Notes under the pieces: generated by a model
The model's database searches: none
Told to the model about the DNA's origin: nothing
The model's input: the letters and a program-made list of their open reading frames with translations, nothing else
Origin: Ferruginibacter sp.
GTDB taxonomy: Bacteria > Bacteroidota > Bacteroidia > Chitinophagales > Chitinophagaceae
Length of the DNA stretch: 64,000 bases
Assembly: GCF_028288465.1 (NCBI RefSeq)
Contig: NZ_JAQBNR010000053.1
Location: forward strand, 62,001 to 126,000
Direction of reading: 5' to 3'
Part shown: in pieces, positions 8,854 through 19,075 of the stretch
How the letters are laid out: every line of letters starts with the position of its first letter
Position numbering within the stretch: position 1 is the first letter of the stretch
Position numbers and translations under genes: made by a program

Positions 8854-9246
8854 TTAGGAATGTGCTATTGAATTGACATGATGTATAATACTGGCCTTTT
8901 TTACTGCATCCAACAAACCTTCCTCTGTAAATGGTTTTTTAAGATAGCCATCTTTTCCGGTGACCAATTGTTCCTGAATTTCGGGAGCAAGCGAGCCGGC
9001 ACTAAAAAAAACAAGAGGAATATTTGCCGTAATGACATCTTCTTTCACTAATTTGAGAAACTGGCGTCCGTCTGTGTCGGGCATCATCATATCACACAGT
9101 ATAATATCGGGGACACTGATTTTTGCCAGTTCAAATCCAGCCTGACCATTTTCAGCAGTCAATACGCTGAATCTATTTAACTCCAGCAATTCAGCAGTAT
9201 TTTCCCTGATGGCTGTGTTGTCTTCGATAATAAGTATTTTCTTCAT
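8854..9246 (-). CDS. Response regulator receiver protein, partner of the PAS kinase
   Basis: A 130-residue CheY-like receiver with the acidic pair E8-D9, phospho-acceptor D52 in DIILCDMMMPDTDGRQFL, the switch Ser in FFSAGS and the conserved Lys in YLKKPF. A short C-terminal extension follows (HHVNSIAHS). It has no output domain. It lies 158 bases downstream of the PAS histidine kinase on the same strand and is probably its phosphorylation target, which is inference from adjacency. Confidence 0.92.
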   Translation of the reverse strand: MKKILIIEDNTAIRENTAELLELNRFSVLTAENGQAGFELAKISVPDIILCDMMMPDTDGRQFLKLVKEDVITANIPLVFFSAGSLAPEIQEQLVTGKDGYLKKPFTEEGLLDAVKKASIIHHVNSIAHS

Positions 9247-9404
9247 GAATAAGCAAAGCTAATTTGGATATTCTGTTTTGGACATGACGATAATCACACT
9301 AAAATATGACTTGAAAATCTTTCTGAAATTTTTGTGGATTTATTATACGGGTTGGCCATCAATTTTAAAAAAGTAAGGTTTATTTATCACTGTCTTTGCA
9401 GGCG

Positions 9405-10988
9405 TTACAGGTTTTTGGGAAACTCAATTGTGAAGGTGGAACCTTCATTTTCAACACTTGTAAAGTATATACTGCCGCCTAGCATTTCCACATATTTTTT
9501 AACAATATTGAGCCCAAGGCCCGTGCCCTGAATATGGGTGGCATTATTCGCCCTGAAGAAAATATTGAATAATTCCTTCTGCGATTCCAGTGGAATTCCT
9601 ATTCCATTATCCTTCACCGAAACAAAAACATTGGCTCCTTTTACGCCGGTTATTACCTGTATCGTTTTACCATCTGCTGAATATTTTATCGCGTTGGAAA
9701 GCAGGTTGAGTAAAATATTTCTGAATATTTTTTTATCCTGAAACACGGATATTGGTTCGCTGTAGATAAACTGAATTTCATGGTTTCTTTTTTTTACCAT
9801 GCCTTCCATGCTATCGATCGTTTCCTCAATAACAGGTATCAGATTAAAGTCGGCACTAGCGGTTTCGATTTTTCCCTGTTCCAGTTTTTCGACGGATAAA
9901 AAATCGTCCAGGATGTTTGTAAGGTGATGCACGGCACCTTTTATCCTGTCAATATGCTTATTTCTTTTATCTTCAAATTCAGGTTCCAGGTAGTGATTTA
10001 CCAAAGAAGCACTTGTAAGAATAGCACTTAAAGGAGTACGAAATTCGTGCGAGGCAAGCGATACAAACCGCGTTTTAATGTCGTTTAACTCCCGTGCCGC
10101 AGCCAATGCTTCCCGAAGCTCCAGCGTCCTTGCTGCTATCGTTCTTTCCTGTTCTTCATTTACCCGCAACAGTTCTTCTTCAAACAATTTTCGTTGGGTG
10201 ATGTCGCTTCGAATGGCCAGGTATTGGTAGGGTTTGCCGTGTTCATTCAGGAAAGGTACTATCGTGGTATCCACCCAATAAAACGTACCATCCTTTGCTT
10301 TATTTTTTAATTCACCCTTCCATATTTTGCCGTTGGCAATGGTTGTCCATAACTCCTTTATAAATGCTTTGGCATGATGGCCGGAGTTGATGATACGATG
10401 GTCCTGCCCTATCAGTTCCTTTTCTGAATATTTTGAGATGCGGCAAAAATTTTCATTTACATGCTTAATAATACCCTTCTGATCCGTAATAGCTACAATA
10501 GCCGATTCATCCAGTGCATGTTTGTAGTCAGCGGTTTCTATCTGGCTTCGTTGCAGCAGGTTAGTTAGCTCACTGTTTAACCGGTTTATTTCCTCCGCCG
10601 CATTTTTTCTTGCAGTTTCATCCCTTGTTACTTTGCCAAATCCAACCAACTCGCCTTTATCATTTTTTAATGCGGCAAATATTACATTGGCCCAAAATAG
10701 TGTGCCATCCTTTCTTAGCCGCCAACCCTCACACTCAAATCGCCCGTATGCCCTGGCAAGCTGCAAATTGGTTTCAGGCTCATTGTTGGCAATTTCCTCC
10801 GGGGTATAAAAAACTGAGATGTGTTCCCCAATAATTTCGCTGGCAGTATACCCTTTAATTTGTTCCGCCCCCTTGTTCCAGGTGGTCACATAACCGTTGA
10901 CGTCTATTATAAAAATGGCATATTCCTTTACTGACTCAACTAACAGGCTGTAACTTTCCTCGTCAATTCTGGAAATATTTGTAAACAT
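9405..10988 (-). CDS. Cytoplasmic PAS-PAS sensor histidine kinase
   Basis: A 527-residue kinase without membrane segments. Two PAS domains occupy about residues 12-130 and 155-280; both end with PAC-type motifs (FGKVTRDETARK, YLAIRSDITQRK). A short coiled coil leads to the HisKA dimerisation helix with phospho-acceptor His314 in SLASHEFRTPLSA. The ATPase domain shows the N box NLLSNAIKYS, the G1 box DNGIGIP and the G2 box GTGLGLNIVKKY. It therefore senses an intracellular cue, possibly redox or a small molecule, and phosphorylates a receiver, most likely the one encoded next at 8854-9246. PAS ligand type cannot be judged from sequence. Confidence 0.95.
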   Translation of the reverse strand: MFTNISRIDEESYSLLVESVKEYAIFIIDVNGYVTTWNKGAEQIKGYTASEIIGEHISVFYTPEEIANNEPETNLQLARAYGRFECEGWRLRKDGTLFWANVIFAALKNDKGELVGFGKVTRDETARKNAAEEINRLNSELTNLLQRSQIETADYKHALDESAIVAITDQKGIIKHVNENFCRISKYSEKELIGQDHRIINSGHHAKAFIKELWTTIANGKIWKGELKNKAKDGTFYWVDTTIVPFLNEHGKPYQYLAIRSDITQRKLFEEELLRVNEEQERTIAARTLELREALAAARELNDIKTRFVSLASHEFRTPLSAILTSASLVNHYLEPEFEDKRNKHIDRIKGAVHHLTNILDDFLSVEKLEQGKIETASADFNLIPVIEETIDSMEGMVKKRNHEIQFIYSEPISVFQDKKIFRNILLNLLSNAIKYSADGKTIQVITGVKGANVFVSVKDNGIGIPLESQKELFNIFFRANNATHIQGTGLGLNIVKKYVEMLGGSIYFTSVENEGSTFTIEFPKNL

Positions 10989-11631
10989 AATTTAATATTA
11001 AGAAGCTGCCGGGTATCGCAAATCATCCGCTGTGCGGAATGATTGAAGATAAAATTGTCACCCCTTCGCAACCCTATCAAAGTTAACACTTACCAGCGCC
11101 ATTTAATTGAAAATATTTCGATAGTCGGTAGTAATTATTCAAAACGGGCGGATGCTCATGCATGAATACAAGCTTGCACAATTAACATATCTATGGAGTT
11201 TCAATGACTAGCGCTTTTAATCAGCTGGCTTCTACCGTCACAATCAAGTAATAAATTATGACGACCCGTTACTCTTGCAAATACAAGCCCGTGTTTTTAA
11301 TACCCTGTTATCTCACTGCTAAATTTTCTAATACTTACAGTCATCATCAAAGCGGATCTTAGTTTTTATTTGATAAGAGACCTTGCCTACAATGCACCAT
11401 CAGGCTGCAGCCAAAAAAAGCCCCGGCACTTCTTTCCTGCTTTCAACAGATGCCAGAAGCTAACCTGTTACAAATCAAGGAACCCAGCTTGCAGAAAACA
11501 CCAGAGCTGCTGCCCGGATAACTTGTGTCAACCTGACTTGGTCATTGTAAACTTAATGGCCTGGGATAATACAATCCTCCTGTAAGACATACTTCCTGCC
11601 AGCAGCATGTTCATTTTCAATATCGGCGAGT
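10989..11631. other. Divergent intergenic region of about 640 bases
   Basis: The region lies between the minus-strand PAS kinase and plus-strand msrA. No convincing frame, repeat or hairpin terminator was seen. It must hold the promoters of both genes; the msrA -7 box is listed separately. Confidence 0.5.
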
Positions 11632-11639
11632 TAACTTTG
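11632..11639 (+). promoter_or_regulatory. -7 promoter box for msrA
   Basis: TAACTTTG matches TAnnTTTG exactly and lies 24 bases before the msrA start codon, giving a short leader. Confidence 0.55.
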
Positions 11640-11663
11640 CAGCAAACAAAAAGAATATATAAA

Positions 11664-12146
11664 ATGGAAAAAGCAATTTTGGCAGGTGGCTGTTTTTGGG
11701 GTGTAGAAGAACTCATTCGCAAGCTTCCCGGTGTTAAGTCAACAGTAGTAGGTTATACAGGCGGCGATGTACCCAACGCCACTTACCGTAATCATGGTAC
11801 ACATGCAGAAGCTATTGAAATTGTGTTTGACCCTTCCACCTTATCATATCGTGCATTGCTGGAATTTTTCTTCCAGATTCATGATCCCACAACATTGAAC
11901 AGGCAGGGCAACGACAGGGGATTATCCTACCGTTCTGCCATTTTTTACCTGGATGATGTACAAAAGGAAACAGCGGACACACTCATTAAAGAAATGGAAA
12001 CATCAGGAAAATGGCCGGGCAAAATTGTTACTGCAGTGATGCCTGCAACGGACTTTTGGAATGCCGAAGAAGAGCACCAGGCTTATCTGCAGAAAAATCC
12101 TTATGGCTATACCTGCCATTTCATAAGGCCAGACTGGACATTGTAG
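11664..12146 (+). CDS. msrA: Peptide-methionine (S)-S-oxide reductase MsrA
   Basis: A 160-residue MsrA, the family's usual size. The catalytic Cys is in the [17 protein letters not shown] signature at the N-terminus (Cys10), followed by the typical VVGYTGG and the [18 protein letters not shown] active-site strand. It reduces the S-epimer of methionine sulfoxide in proteins and repairs oxidative damage, using thioredoxin. There is no signal peptide, so it is cytoplasmic. ATG at 11664 was preferred over an upstream in-frame start because the sequence between is non-coding in character and the promoter lies there. No MsrB domain is fused. Confidence 0.97.
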   Translation: MEKAILAGGCFWGVEELIRKLPGVKSTVVGYTGGDVPNATYRNHGTHAEAIEIVFDPSTLSYRALLEFFFQIHDPTTLNRQGNDRGLSYRSAIFYLDDVQKETADTLIKEMETSGKWPGKIVTAVMPATDFWNAEEEHQAYLQKNPYGYTCHFIRPDWTL

Positions 12147-12169
12147 AGTGAATGGGTTACATCTTTCAT

Positions 12170-12403
12170 TCAAGCATTCAAGTCTATATGAGGGGTAAGC
12201 CTTACAATATTGTTGTTACCCTGGTCAATTTGTGCACGGGCATTTTCTACCGATTGAAATTTTAATTTTGCAGGGCTGATAACGGTCGCGGTGGCAAGTG
12301 ACGGGAAAGAAAAATCGCTGAACATAAAAGCAGGTTTACCGACTGCATTGATAAACACGCTGTAATAAGTTTGTCGCTGCCCTCCTGCTTCATCAGTATA
12401 CAT
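12170..12403 (-). CDS. Possible remnant of a larger hypothetical gene
   Basis: A 77-residue frame with protein-like composition (TYYSVFINAVGKPAFMFSDF and a C-terminal GNNNIVRLTPHIDL). Directly upstream the reading could continue as VDEKGFNY if one A were added to an AAAA run, and further upstream another minus-strand frame also looks coding-like but ends in TAA at about 12437. I read this as the 3' end of a decayed gene rather than an intact small gene, but the case is weak. No family recognised. Confidence 0.3.
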   Translation of the reverse strand: MYTDEAGGQRQTYYSVFINAVGKPAFMFSDFSFPSLATATVISPAKLKFQSVENARAQIDQGNNNIVRLTPHIDLNA

Positions 12404-12800
12404 GTAATTAAACCCTTTTCATCTACGGGCGCAACTTAGCTATCAGCATCAACAGGTATAATATTCAGCACATCCACCTCATGCAGGGCGATGAGTCCCT
12501 GGCTGAACTTTGCGGCATAAAAGCGATTACGATAGATATCAGTGGCATCAGCACTTTTTTCAGCCGCAACATATCTTCTGCAGAAAAATGTTTAACATTC
12601 GTTGATTATTATGACACTTCGTTTTTTGCAATTCTTTGCCATACTGATTGCTGGCGTTAGGGCATTTGCCAGACAGTAATAATTGAAGTTTCCTCTAAAA
12701 GAAAATTAATGTTTTTTGGGGCGGTTGCCAGCAACAGCATGTTGGAATAGTTGTGCTTAGTTTTCTTTCGGTTGTTTTCCCCTTAAAAGGTCGCATAACT
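12404..12800. other. Unassigned stretch of about 400 bases
   Basis: Several mutually exclusive short frames on both strands look moderately protein-like, which is typical of a decaying gene or of chance. No start, ribosome site or full-length frame supports an intact gene, and no terminator or repeat was seen. Confidence 0.4.
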
Positions 12801-15629
12801 TTACAAAATTTCACTTGGACTTATTCCAAATTCTTCCTTAAAGCATTTGGAAAAATAGGTATGGCTGTTGAATCCTACTTTAAACGCTACCTCCGATGGA
12901 GTGGCATATTTTTTCTGCAGCAATTCTTTTGCTCTTAGTAATCTTGTATTGCGAATTACTTCGCTTGGAGCCTGGTTAGTAAGAGCAATTAATTTCCGGT
13001 GAAGCTGGCTTCTGCTCATATTCACCGTGCTGGCTAATTCTTCCACGCCAAATTTGTCTTCCCCCATATTTTTTTCAATAGCCTGCATCACATTGGCCAG
13101 GAATTTTTCATCTGCACTGTTGACTGCTATTTCCGAAGGTTTCAGTATTACCTGGCCGGCAAATTTTTTACGCAATAATCTTCTTTGCTGAATGAGGTTT
13201 TGAATCCTGGCCAGCAATTCTTTGGCATCAAAGGGTTTGGTAAGATAATCATCTGCACCTGTTTCAAGCCCTTCTACTTTATGCTGCTGCCCGGCTTTTG
13301 CTGTTAACAGTATCACCGGTATATGACTGGTGTGTTCGTTTTTTTTCAGCTGCCCGGCCATCTTAAAACCATCCATTACCGGCATCATTACATCGCTGAT
13401 AATAAGGTCTGGAATTTCGGCTATTGCTTTTTCGTAGCCCTCTTTGCCATGCGCTGCTTCAATCACCTGGAAGTCTTTTTCAATCGTTTCATAAATAAAC
13501 TGCCGCAGATCATCATTATCCTCCACAATTAACACCAGCGGCAATTCGCTTACGTAACCTGATTTAAAAACGGGCCTGCTTTCCAGGCTTTCTTCATAAC
13601 CTTTATTTATTTGTATTTCATTATTCTTCCATTCTCCATACACCATCTCATTCTCATTAAACGCATTTTTACCAACGGGTAAACTTACTTTGAAACGGGT
13701 GCCTTTGCCAGGTTCACTACTAACACTTATCTGGCCCCCATACAGGTCTACCAGCTCTTTTACCAACGCAAGACCAATACCGGTTCCTTTATCTTCTGTG
13801 CCTTCAACCTGGTAAAAACGGTCAAACACTTTCGCCAGGTCTTTTTTTGATATGCCGGGTCCGCTATCATCTACCTCAAAACGTATCCTGCTTTCATCAC
13901 ATTCCACATTCAGCGATACACTACCTTTTTCCGGTGTGTATTTAAACGCGTTGCCTAAAAGATTGGTTATAATTTTTTCAAGTTTATCCTTATCAAAAAA
14001 AGTGATGGTGGTTTGTTCAGGAAGATGAACATAATAGTGTATTTGTTTTCTTTCTGCCATGGATTCAAAAGAGGCGGCCAACACCCTGATGATCTGCATT
14101 ACATCACCTTTAATCACCTGCATCTTCATCTTACCCGAGTCAAGCCGGGAGAGATCAAGCAATTGATTTACCAGTTCAAGCAAACGGTCGGTATGTCTGC
14201 GCATGGTATTAATTTGCCGCAGCGGAACCTCTGTATATCCGCTTTTTGATTTCTCATTGGCCTGTTCTTCTATTTTCTGTAAAGGGCCCTGGATAAGCGT
14301 AAGTGGTGTTCTGAATTCGTGTGAAATGTTGGCAAAGAATCTTGATTTGATGTCATCAATATCTTTTATGTTATCGGCCTCTGCTTTTGCCTGCTCATTT
14401 AGTTTTATTTTATAAGCGAGGGCTACTGCAAATATTAATATTTGCCCCAGTTGCCCGATAGCGAATGGGCTAAAGGGCATAAATTTAAATTCGTTATCTA
14501 CTATTCCTACAACGGTAAAGCATAAAAGCCATACACCCCCCGCCACAAAAAAACGGGCAAAAACATTTTTAAAGAATGCAAACCGGATAACGAATAAGAA
14601 AGTAATAACGGCAAAGCTGAGATCTGAGTAATGGAAGTAAACATACTTGTGAGAAATTGCTGAAGCGATAATTTCTATTAATACTACCGTACACCACAGC
14701 ACAATAAAAGCCTTTAGAAACTGATCGGTACGTTTTGATAAAACAGGCAGGTTAATGAATGTTCGCCCAAAGAGCAGAAAGAAAATTAACATCGCTGCTA
14801 AATTCAACAACCAAAAGCTTAACAATAATTCGGGATGCTCCGGAACCAGCCAGTCGATAAAAGGCAGGCGTGAATAAATAGTGAGATAGATGATGGATAA
14901 TACAAACGCGTAGATGCCAAAAAACAAATACGATTTATCTCTTAAAAAAAAGAAAAGGCAAATGGAGAAAATCGAAAACGTAAACACAATGCCGCCTTGC
15001 ATCGACAACCGCTCGTCCCCGGTGCCGGAAGGTAATAATATAGCTGGCTTGTGTAGCTCAAGGTACGGTGGCGCATTGCCGCCCAATTTGCTGTACATCT
15101 TTATATAAATAATGCGCTGCTCATCCTGGTTGGCAGAAAATAAAACACGGCTGATACCCGCCAGGCTTTTTATTTGTTTTTGTGAACGGGGTACCAGCAT
15201 TCCACTGCGGTTTTGTTCTAATAATTTTCTATCCTTATTAAAATAATACACGTCCACAAAATTGTAAAAAACAGCTTCACTGTTAGAAACATAATAGTCT
15301 TCGGAAGTTCCCCGAAACAATAGCCACCATTTATCTATCAGGCCGGTGGTTTCAACAGAAAGCCTGAGCCAGTACGTGGTATAGTTCTCGAGTGTTTTAA
15401 AATTACTGATGGGTTTAAATTGATCATCCATTTTACCTGATGCAATTTCCCCGATGGTTAACTGATTTGTTGCGTCAGCGAAAGCAAACGTAGCGGGCCG
15501 CAGATCGTGTAGCTGGACTTTTGCGTCCACCGCATAGAAAGAATCAATAGAAGCCGCATTCTTGTGTTGCTGCGCATGTACATTTAACTGCAGACAAATG
15601 AAAGACAGTATGAAATAAAATTGCTTCAT
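12801..15629 (-). CDS. Hybrid histidine kinase with 7TM-DISM sensor, receiver and AraC DNA-binding domain
   Basis: A 942-residue one-protein two-component system. It has a signal peptide (residues 1-19), an extracytoplasmic DISMED2-like beta domain (about 35-165), seven closely spaced membrane helices of the 7TMR-DISM type (about 205-400), HisKA with His437 in FFANISHEFRTPLTL, an ATPase domain (NLLGNAFKY, DSGPGI, GTGIGLALVKEL), a receiver (LIISDVMMPVMDGFK) and a C-terminal AraC/HTH_18 domain (about 840-942; MSRSQLHRKL and YFSKCFKEEFG). DISMED2 domains are thought to bind carbohydrates or other small ligands, so the protein probably couples an envelope signal directly to transcription. The candidate targets are nearby secreted-protein genes, by context only. 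Confidence 0.93.
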   Translation of the reverse strand: MKQFYFILSFICLQLNVHAQQHKNAASIDSFYAVDAKVQLHDLRPATFAFADATNQLTIGEIASGKMDDQFKPISNFKTLENYTTYWLRLSVETTGLIDKWWLLFRGTSEDYYVSNSEAVFYNFVDVYYFNKDRKLLEQNRSGMLVPRSQKQIKSLAGISRVLFSANQDEQRIIYIKMYSKLGGNAPPYLELHKPAILLPSGTGDERLSMQGGIVFTFSIFSICLFFFLRDKSYLFFGIYAFVLSIIYLTIYSRLPFIDWLVPEHPELLLSFWLLNLAAMLIFFLLFGRTFINLPVLSKRTDQFLKAFIVLWCTVVLIEIIASAISHKYVYFHYSDLSFAVITFLFVIRFAFFKNVFARFFVAGGVWLLCFTVVGIVDNEFKFMPFSPFAIGQLGQILIFAVALAYKIKLNEQAKAEADNIKDIDDIKSRFFANISHEFRTPLTLIQGPLQKIEEQANEKSKSGYTEVPLRQINTMRRHTDRLLELVNQLLDLSRLDSGKMKMQVIKGDVMQIIRVLAASFESMAERKQIHYYVHLPEQTTITFFDKDKLEKIITNLLGNAFKYTPEKGSVSLNVECDESRIRFEVDDSGPGISKKDLAKVFDRFYQVEGTEDKGTGIGLALVKELVDLYGGQISVSSEPGKGTRFKVSLPVGKNAFNENEMVYGEWKNNEIQINKGYEESLESRPVFKSGYVSELPLVLIVEDNDDLRQFIYETIEKDFQVIEAAHGKEGYEKAIAEIPDLIISDVMMPVMDGFKMAGQLKKNEHTSHIPVILLTAKAGQQHKVEGLETGADDYLTKPFDAKELLARIQNLIQQRRLLRKKFAGQVILKPSEIAVNSADEKFLANVMQAIEKNMGEDKFGVEELASTVNMSRSQLHRKLIALTNQAPSEVIRNTRLLRAKELLQKKYATPSEVAFKVGFNSHTYFSKCFKEEFGISPSEIL

Positions 15630-15943
15630 GTTGTTGATACCTGAATGAAAAGTAGCGATTTAATTCTGCAAACAGAAATATGTAACTGCTGAAGAATCCT
15701 TATAAGACTAAGAGCCTTTTGCGTGCGACAAACTGTGTGCTTACTCTTCTTTATAGTTTCAGCTCATTGTCGCCCCTATATAAACTGCCTGGTCGCTACA
15801 ACCAAGAATTATCTATATGCAAATTTTTATTCGCCAGGAATCTATTGCTGCAATTTTTTTCGGGCGACTGTCAGCATAAAGCGATATTATTAGTGTGTAC
15901 GTTTACAAATTGCACACACTAATAATATTTAATAAAAAGAAGG
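15630..15943. other. Intergenic stretch of 314 bases
   Basis: It lies between the 3' end of the DUF5602-like lipoprotein gene and the start of the hybrid kinase, both on the minus strand. It should contain the kinase promoter. No coding frame or terminator was convincing. Confidence 0.4.
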
Positions 15944-16762
15944 TTATCTCCAGACAAAATCGCTTAATGTTATGTAGTGTTTTGAAGTAGCTGGATCTTT
16001 GTAAATATTATATTTCTGCGGATAATATTTATTTGTGGGGTCAAATACATGGAGCTGTCGAAATGCTGCTGTATAACTGGTACCCTGCACTAGATAATCT
16101 CTTATTATCATTGGCTCCAAAAAAATAAATTTACCATTATACGAACCGTAAATAAATGTTTTAGTAAATGGTGGTGCAAATGTGCCATCTGCCCAATGCT
16201 TACCCATCTGCGGAACGCCACCGGCTGTAGGAAAATATAAGTCGGGCCAATAAGCATGCGGCGGAAGGTTATCAAAACCAGCAGGAGCAACTTCATAAGG
16301 TGGAATAGCCATTTGCTCTCCTTCAGAGATCATGTAAAAATGAAAATCGAAATGTGGTACATCAAATACATGTTCCGGCTCGTGACCATGCACATTCCAA
16401 TTGATCACCAAATGATCAAAAGGGGTAAGGTCACCGGCTTTTTTATGCAAGGGAAGGACGAAAGTGGCAGCCGCAAAATCTTCCGGGTCCTGAGATAAAC
16501 CATATAAAGCCCCGTCTGTCATTTCTATACCAATTTCTACAGGTACGCCCTCATGATTAATGCTTATCCAGGACCTTACCTTGCCATTGCCCATTTGTAT
16601 TTCCGGACCCTTAAAAACATTTTCTACGCTCTTGTTTATTTTGTCTGCAGATACAGCACCTGCTTCAGCTAGAGTTATTTGTTTCCCTTCTTTATAACAG
16701 GAAGAAAAAAACATAAGTACGAAGACAAATAATACCTGGTAATGCACAATTTTCTTTTTCAT
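15944..16762 (-). CDS. Lipoprotein of the DUF5602/TTHB210-like type
   Basis: A 272-residue predicted lipoprotein: the signal ends in the lipobox FFSSC (Cys22). The mature part has a His-rich core, HGHEPEHVFDVPHFDFHFYM near residues 125-144, which recalls the TTHB210/DUF5602 family and could bind a metal. The family's function is unknown. It would sit in the inner or outer membrane facing the periplasm or surface. It is the last of four secreted-protein genes on this strand, about 85 bases after the T9SS-type gene. The family call rests on remembered motif layout and is less sure than the lipoprotein call. Confidence 0.65.
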   Translation of the reverse strand: MKKKIVHYQVLFVFVLMFFSSCYKEGKQITLAEAGAVSADKINKSVENVFKGPEIQMGNGKVRSWISINHEGVPVEIGIEMTDGALYGLSQDPEDFAAATFVLPLHKKAGDLTPFDHLVINWNVHGHEPEHVFDVPHFDFHFYMISEGEQMAIPPYEVAPAGFDNLPPHAYWPDLYFPTAGGVPQMGKHWADGTFAPPFTKTFIYGSYNGKFIFLEPMIIRDYLVQGTSYTAAFRQLHVFDPTNKYYPQKYNIYKDPATSKHYITLSDFVWR

Positions 16763-16848
16763 TTTTTCTGTTTTAGATTGTTTAGTAAAAAAGTGATAGG
16801 CCCGTTGTGGTAATTATTTAGATAACCCCACTTGAAATAGTATAAACG

Positions 16849-18204
16849 TTACCGCTTCACAATTGAAACTTTCTTTTGTATTTGCCCGTTGTTCCAGGTT
16901 GCAATAACCTGGTACGTGCCTGAAGCAATGGTATTCATATTGATTTGTACAAGATTGTTTCCCTTTAGTAAATTGATTTGTTGCTGACTTATCATTGATC
17001 CCTTGCTATCAAATATTTTTACGAGCGCTTTCGATTCTTTAGCAACCTTAATTGTAGCTGATAAATTTTCAGCTACAGGGTTTGGCCATACTTTCCAATC
17101 GTTGTCCGCATCGCAATCTGCATGTATACTACCGGAGTATTTTATGCTGCCATTTAAATCATATTCCGCAATGCGATAGACAGCACCACTGGCCCATGTA
17201 TTATTGCCGGTAAAACTATAGCTGCGTGCTATACTGCTGTTGCCCGCTGCCGGTTGTGAACCAATTACTGTCCAACTATCTCCTCCCATACTTCTTTCAA
17301 CATTGAAATAACTGCTGTTGTTTTCCTGTGCTGTTTTCCATGTCAGCTTAACATTTCCATTGTCACATCCGGCATTGAAAAGAATATATACAACGGGCAG
17401 GGGATTGCTGACACGGGCAAGCGTCCAGGTAGAGAATGCATCAATGCCTGTTTTCTCCACGTAGTTGCCGGCAATATTTCTTGTTGTAAAACCTGCATCA
17501 CTCCAGCTAACGCCATCAGGACTTCTCCACAACACGAGGCTGTTTGCATCCAAACCATTTAGTTCGGTGTTAAAAAAGGCAAACCGGAGCGTTGCATTTA
17601 GACCCGTGTTATTGGCCGGGTTGATATCATAATACCGCAGGATACTCCCACCGCCGGAGCCGGCAATATTTTGTGTCCTATGCCCCCTGCGGATGGTAGT
17701 GCTCCCCAGGTTTTGCAATGAAGTTAATACAGCGCCGAGATTGCCCGGATTGATTGAAACTGGTGCGTTGAGCGTATTGGTGATTTGTACATAACCGCCA
17801 TTGGACCCCGTAATGCCTGTCGCTTCTGATTCTCCGCCAACTGATCCTGAAGTACCCAGGTCAATATTGTTATTATTCAAATCCAGGAAGCCGGATTGAA
17901 ATTCAATTGCCTGGCTTATATTAATTGTTCTTTGTAAAACAATCTTTGAAGATCCCGTAAGTGCAACCTGGATATTGCTGAAAAGTGGAAGTGTGGCACC
18001 GCCGACAGTTATATTTTGATTGCCGGTGAACTTAAAAATATTATCCAGTGATGCACTGGTTGCATCATGCTGCAGCTCCATGTTATCAAGCACTAAGTAA
18101 GTGCCTGCTTCACTTTTCCAGCTGGTGCCTGCCCCGATCTGCAATTGCGCATGGCAGTAAACAGAGGCAAGTAAGCAGGTGGAAAGAATACATAATTTTT
18201 TCAT
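16849..18204 (-). CDS. Secreted surface protein with T9SS type A sorting domain
   Basis: A 451-residue protein with a signal peptide (residues 1-19). The N-terminal half is beta-rich with Asn/Gly-rich repeats; a fibronectin-like segment (NVKLTWKTAQENNSSYFNVE) follows near residue 290. The C-terminal 80 residues are a T9SS type A sorting domain: WPNPVAENLSATIKV, the SKGSMISQQQINLLKGNNLV strand pair and the ending KKVSIVKR. It should cross the outer membrane by the type IX system and be attached to the surface or released. It is 17 bases from the next gene upstream (18222) and is likely co-transcribed. Ligand unknown. Confidence 0.88.
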   Translation of the reverse strand: MKKLCILSTCLLASVYCHAQLQIGAGTSWKSEAGTYLVLDNMELQHDATSASLDNIFKFTGNQNITVGGATLPLFSNIQVALTGSSKIVLQRTINISQAIEFQSGFLDLNNNNIDLGTSGSVGGESEATGITGSNGGYVQITNTLNAPVSINPGNLGAVLTSLQNLGSTTIRRGHRTQNIAGSGGGSILRYYDINPANNTGLNATLRFAFFNTELNGLDANSLVLWRSPDGVSWSDAGFTTRNIAGNYVEKTGIDAFSTWTLARVSNPLPVVYILFNAGCDNGNVKLTWKTAQENNSSYFNVERSMGGDSWTVIGSQPAAGNSSIARSYSFTGNNTWASGAVYRIAEYDLNGSIKYSGSIHADCDADNDWKVWPNPVAENLSATIKVAKESKALVKIFDSKGSMISQQQINLLKGNNLVQINMNTIASGTYQVIATWNNGQIQKKVSIVKR

Positions 18205-18221
18205 TGCTCAACTGTTATGGG

Positions 18222-19049
18222 TTACTGACATTGATAGGTATATGTTTCAATAAATGAATAGGTACTACCATCCGATATCTTTTTATTTGTATTTATTCTT
18301 GATAAAGGAAAACCGTTATCGTTGTATGTATAAGTGATGGTTCTAATCCTGTCCGGGTCTCCGGAATTAGTATAACCCAACAGGTTATTTTTGCTAAGGG
18401 CTTCAAATATTGGTCCGGGGTCATAATTGTTCCAGCCTGCATGCATATACAATTGCCAGTTTTTTATACCTGTATACGGGCCTGGTTTATCATCATAACC
18501 CGTGGCTGTTACTACAACATCGCCCCTGGGGCCTGTGGTGTTTTCGTATTTCAGGGACGTAACATTATCCTGGTCGTTGTAAGCAATGGTGAGCTTGTAT
18601 TCCCAATCTGTGGCAATATGCGGCGTTGTTTCCAGCACCTGTACCAGCCTTGATTTGGCATCATAAGCAAATGTATAGTTCCAGTAATCCGACTGCGTGA
18701 TACCATCCAGGGTTATCCACTGGCTTGCCGTTGTGGGGAGACCTCTAAAGATATTGGCATTGTAAGATGTATTTAGTGAGTCGGTGAGCCCGGCCCTTAC
18801 AGATGCCGGCTGCGTGATGGAAGTAGACGAATACCCGATCGCCATGTTGACGGGAGGATACGAAATATTGGCGAGGGTTCCATCGGTATTGTACCGATAG
18901 GTATAGGTTACATTACCTGAATTGAAGTTGGTGTTCTCAGTGAGTGGTATGCATTTTCCACTAACAGATGGCTGCGTTAAGGGGGATTTTCCGCAGGCAA
19001 ATAAAAGAAGTGCCAACATAAACTGTAAACAATATGATGTGAGTTTCAT
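18222..19049 (-). CDS. Hypothetical lipoprotein with YD-repeat-like strands
   Basis: A 275-residue predicted lipoprotein; the signal ends in LLLFACGKS (Cys19). The mature region contains several short beta-hairpin units of the form YNTDGTLANISYP, YAYDAK-like and YNDNGFPLSRINTN, resembling the YD/RHS-type repeats seen in DUF4595-like lipoproteins of this phylum. Function unknown. It lies 26 bases after the S74-domain gene and 17 bases before the T9SS gene, so the three are probably one transcript and may work at the same surface. Confidence 0.7.
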   Translation of the reverse strand: MKLTSYCLQFMLALLLFACGKSPLTQPSVSGKCIPLTENTNFNSGNVTYTYRYNTDGTLANISYPPVNMAIGYSSTSITQPASVRAGLTDSLNTSYNANIFRGLPTTASQWITLDGITQSDYWNYTFAYDAKSRLVQVLETTPHIATDWEYKLTIAYNDQDNVTSLKYENTTGPRGDVVVTATGYDDKPGPYTGIKNWQLYMHAGWNNYDPGPIFEALSKNNLLGYTNSGDPDRIRTITYTYNDNGFPLSRINTNKKISDGSTYSFIETYTYQCQ

Positions 19050-19075
19050 TTTTTTTGTTTTAAAGTGAAGAAGTT

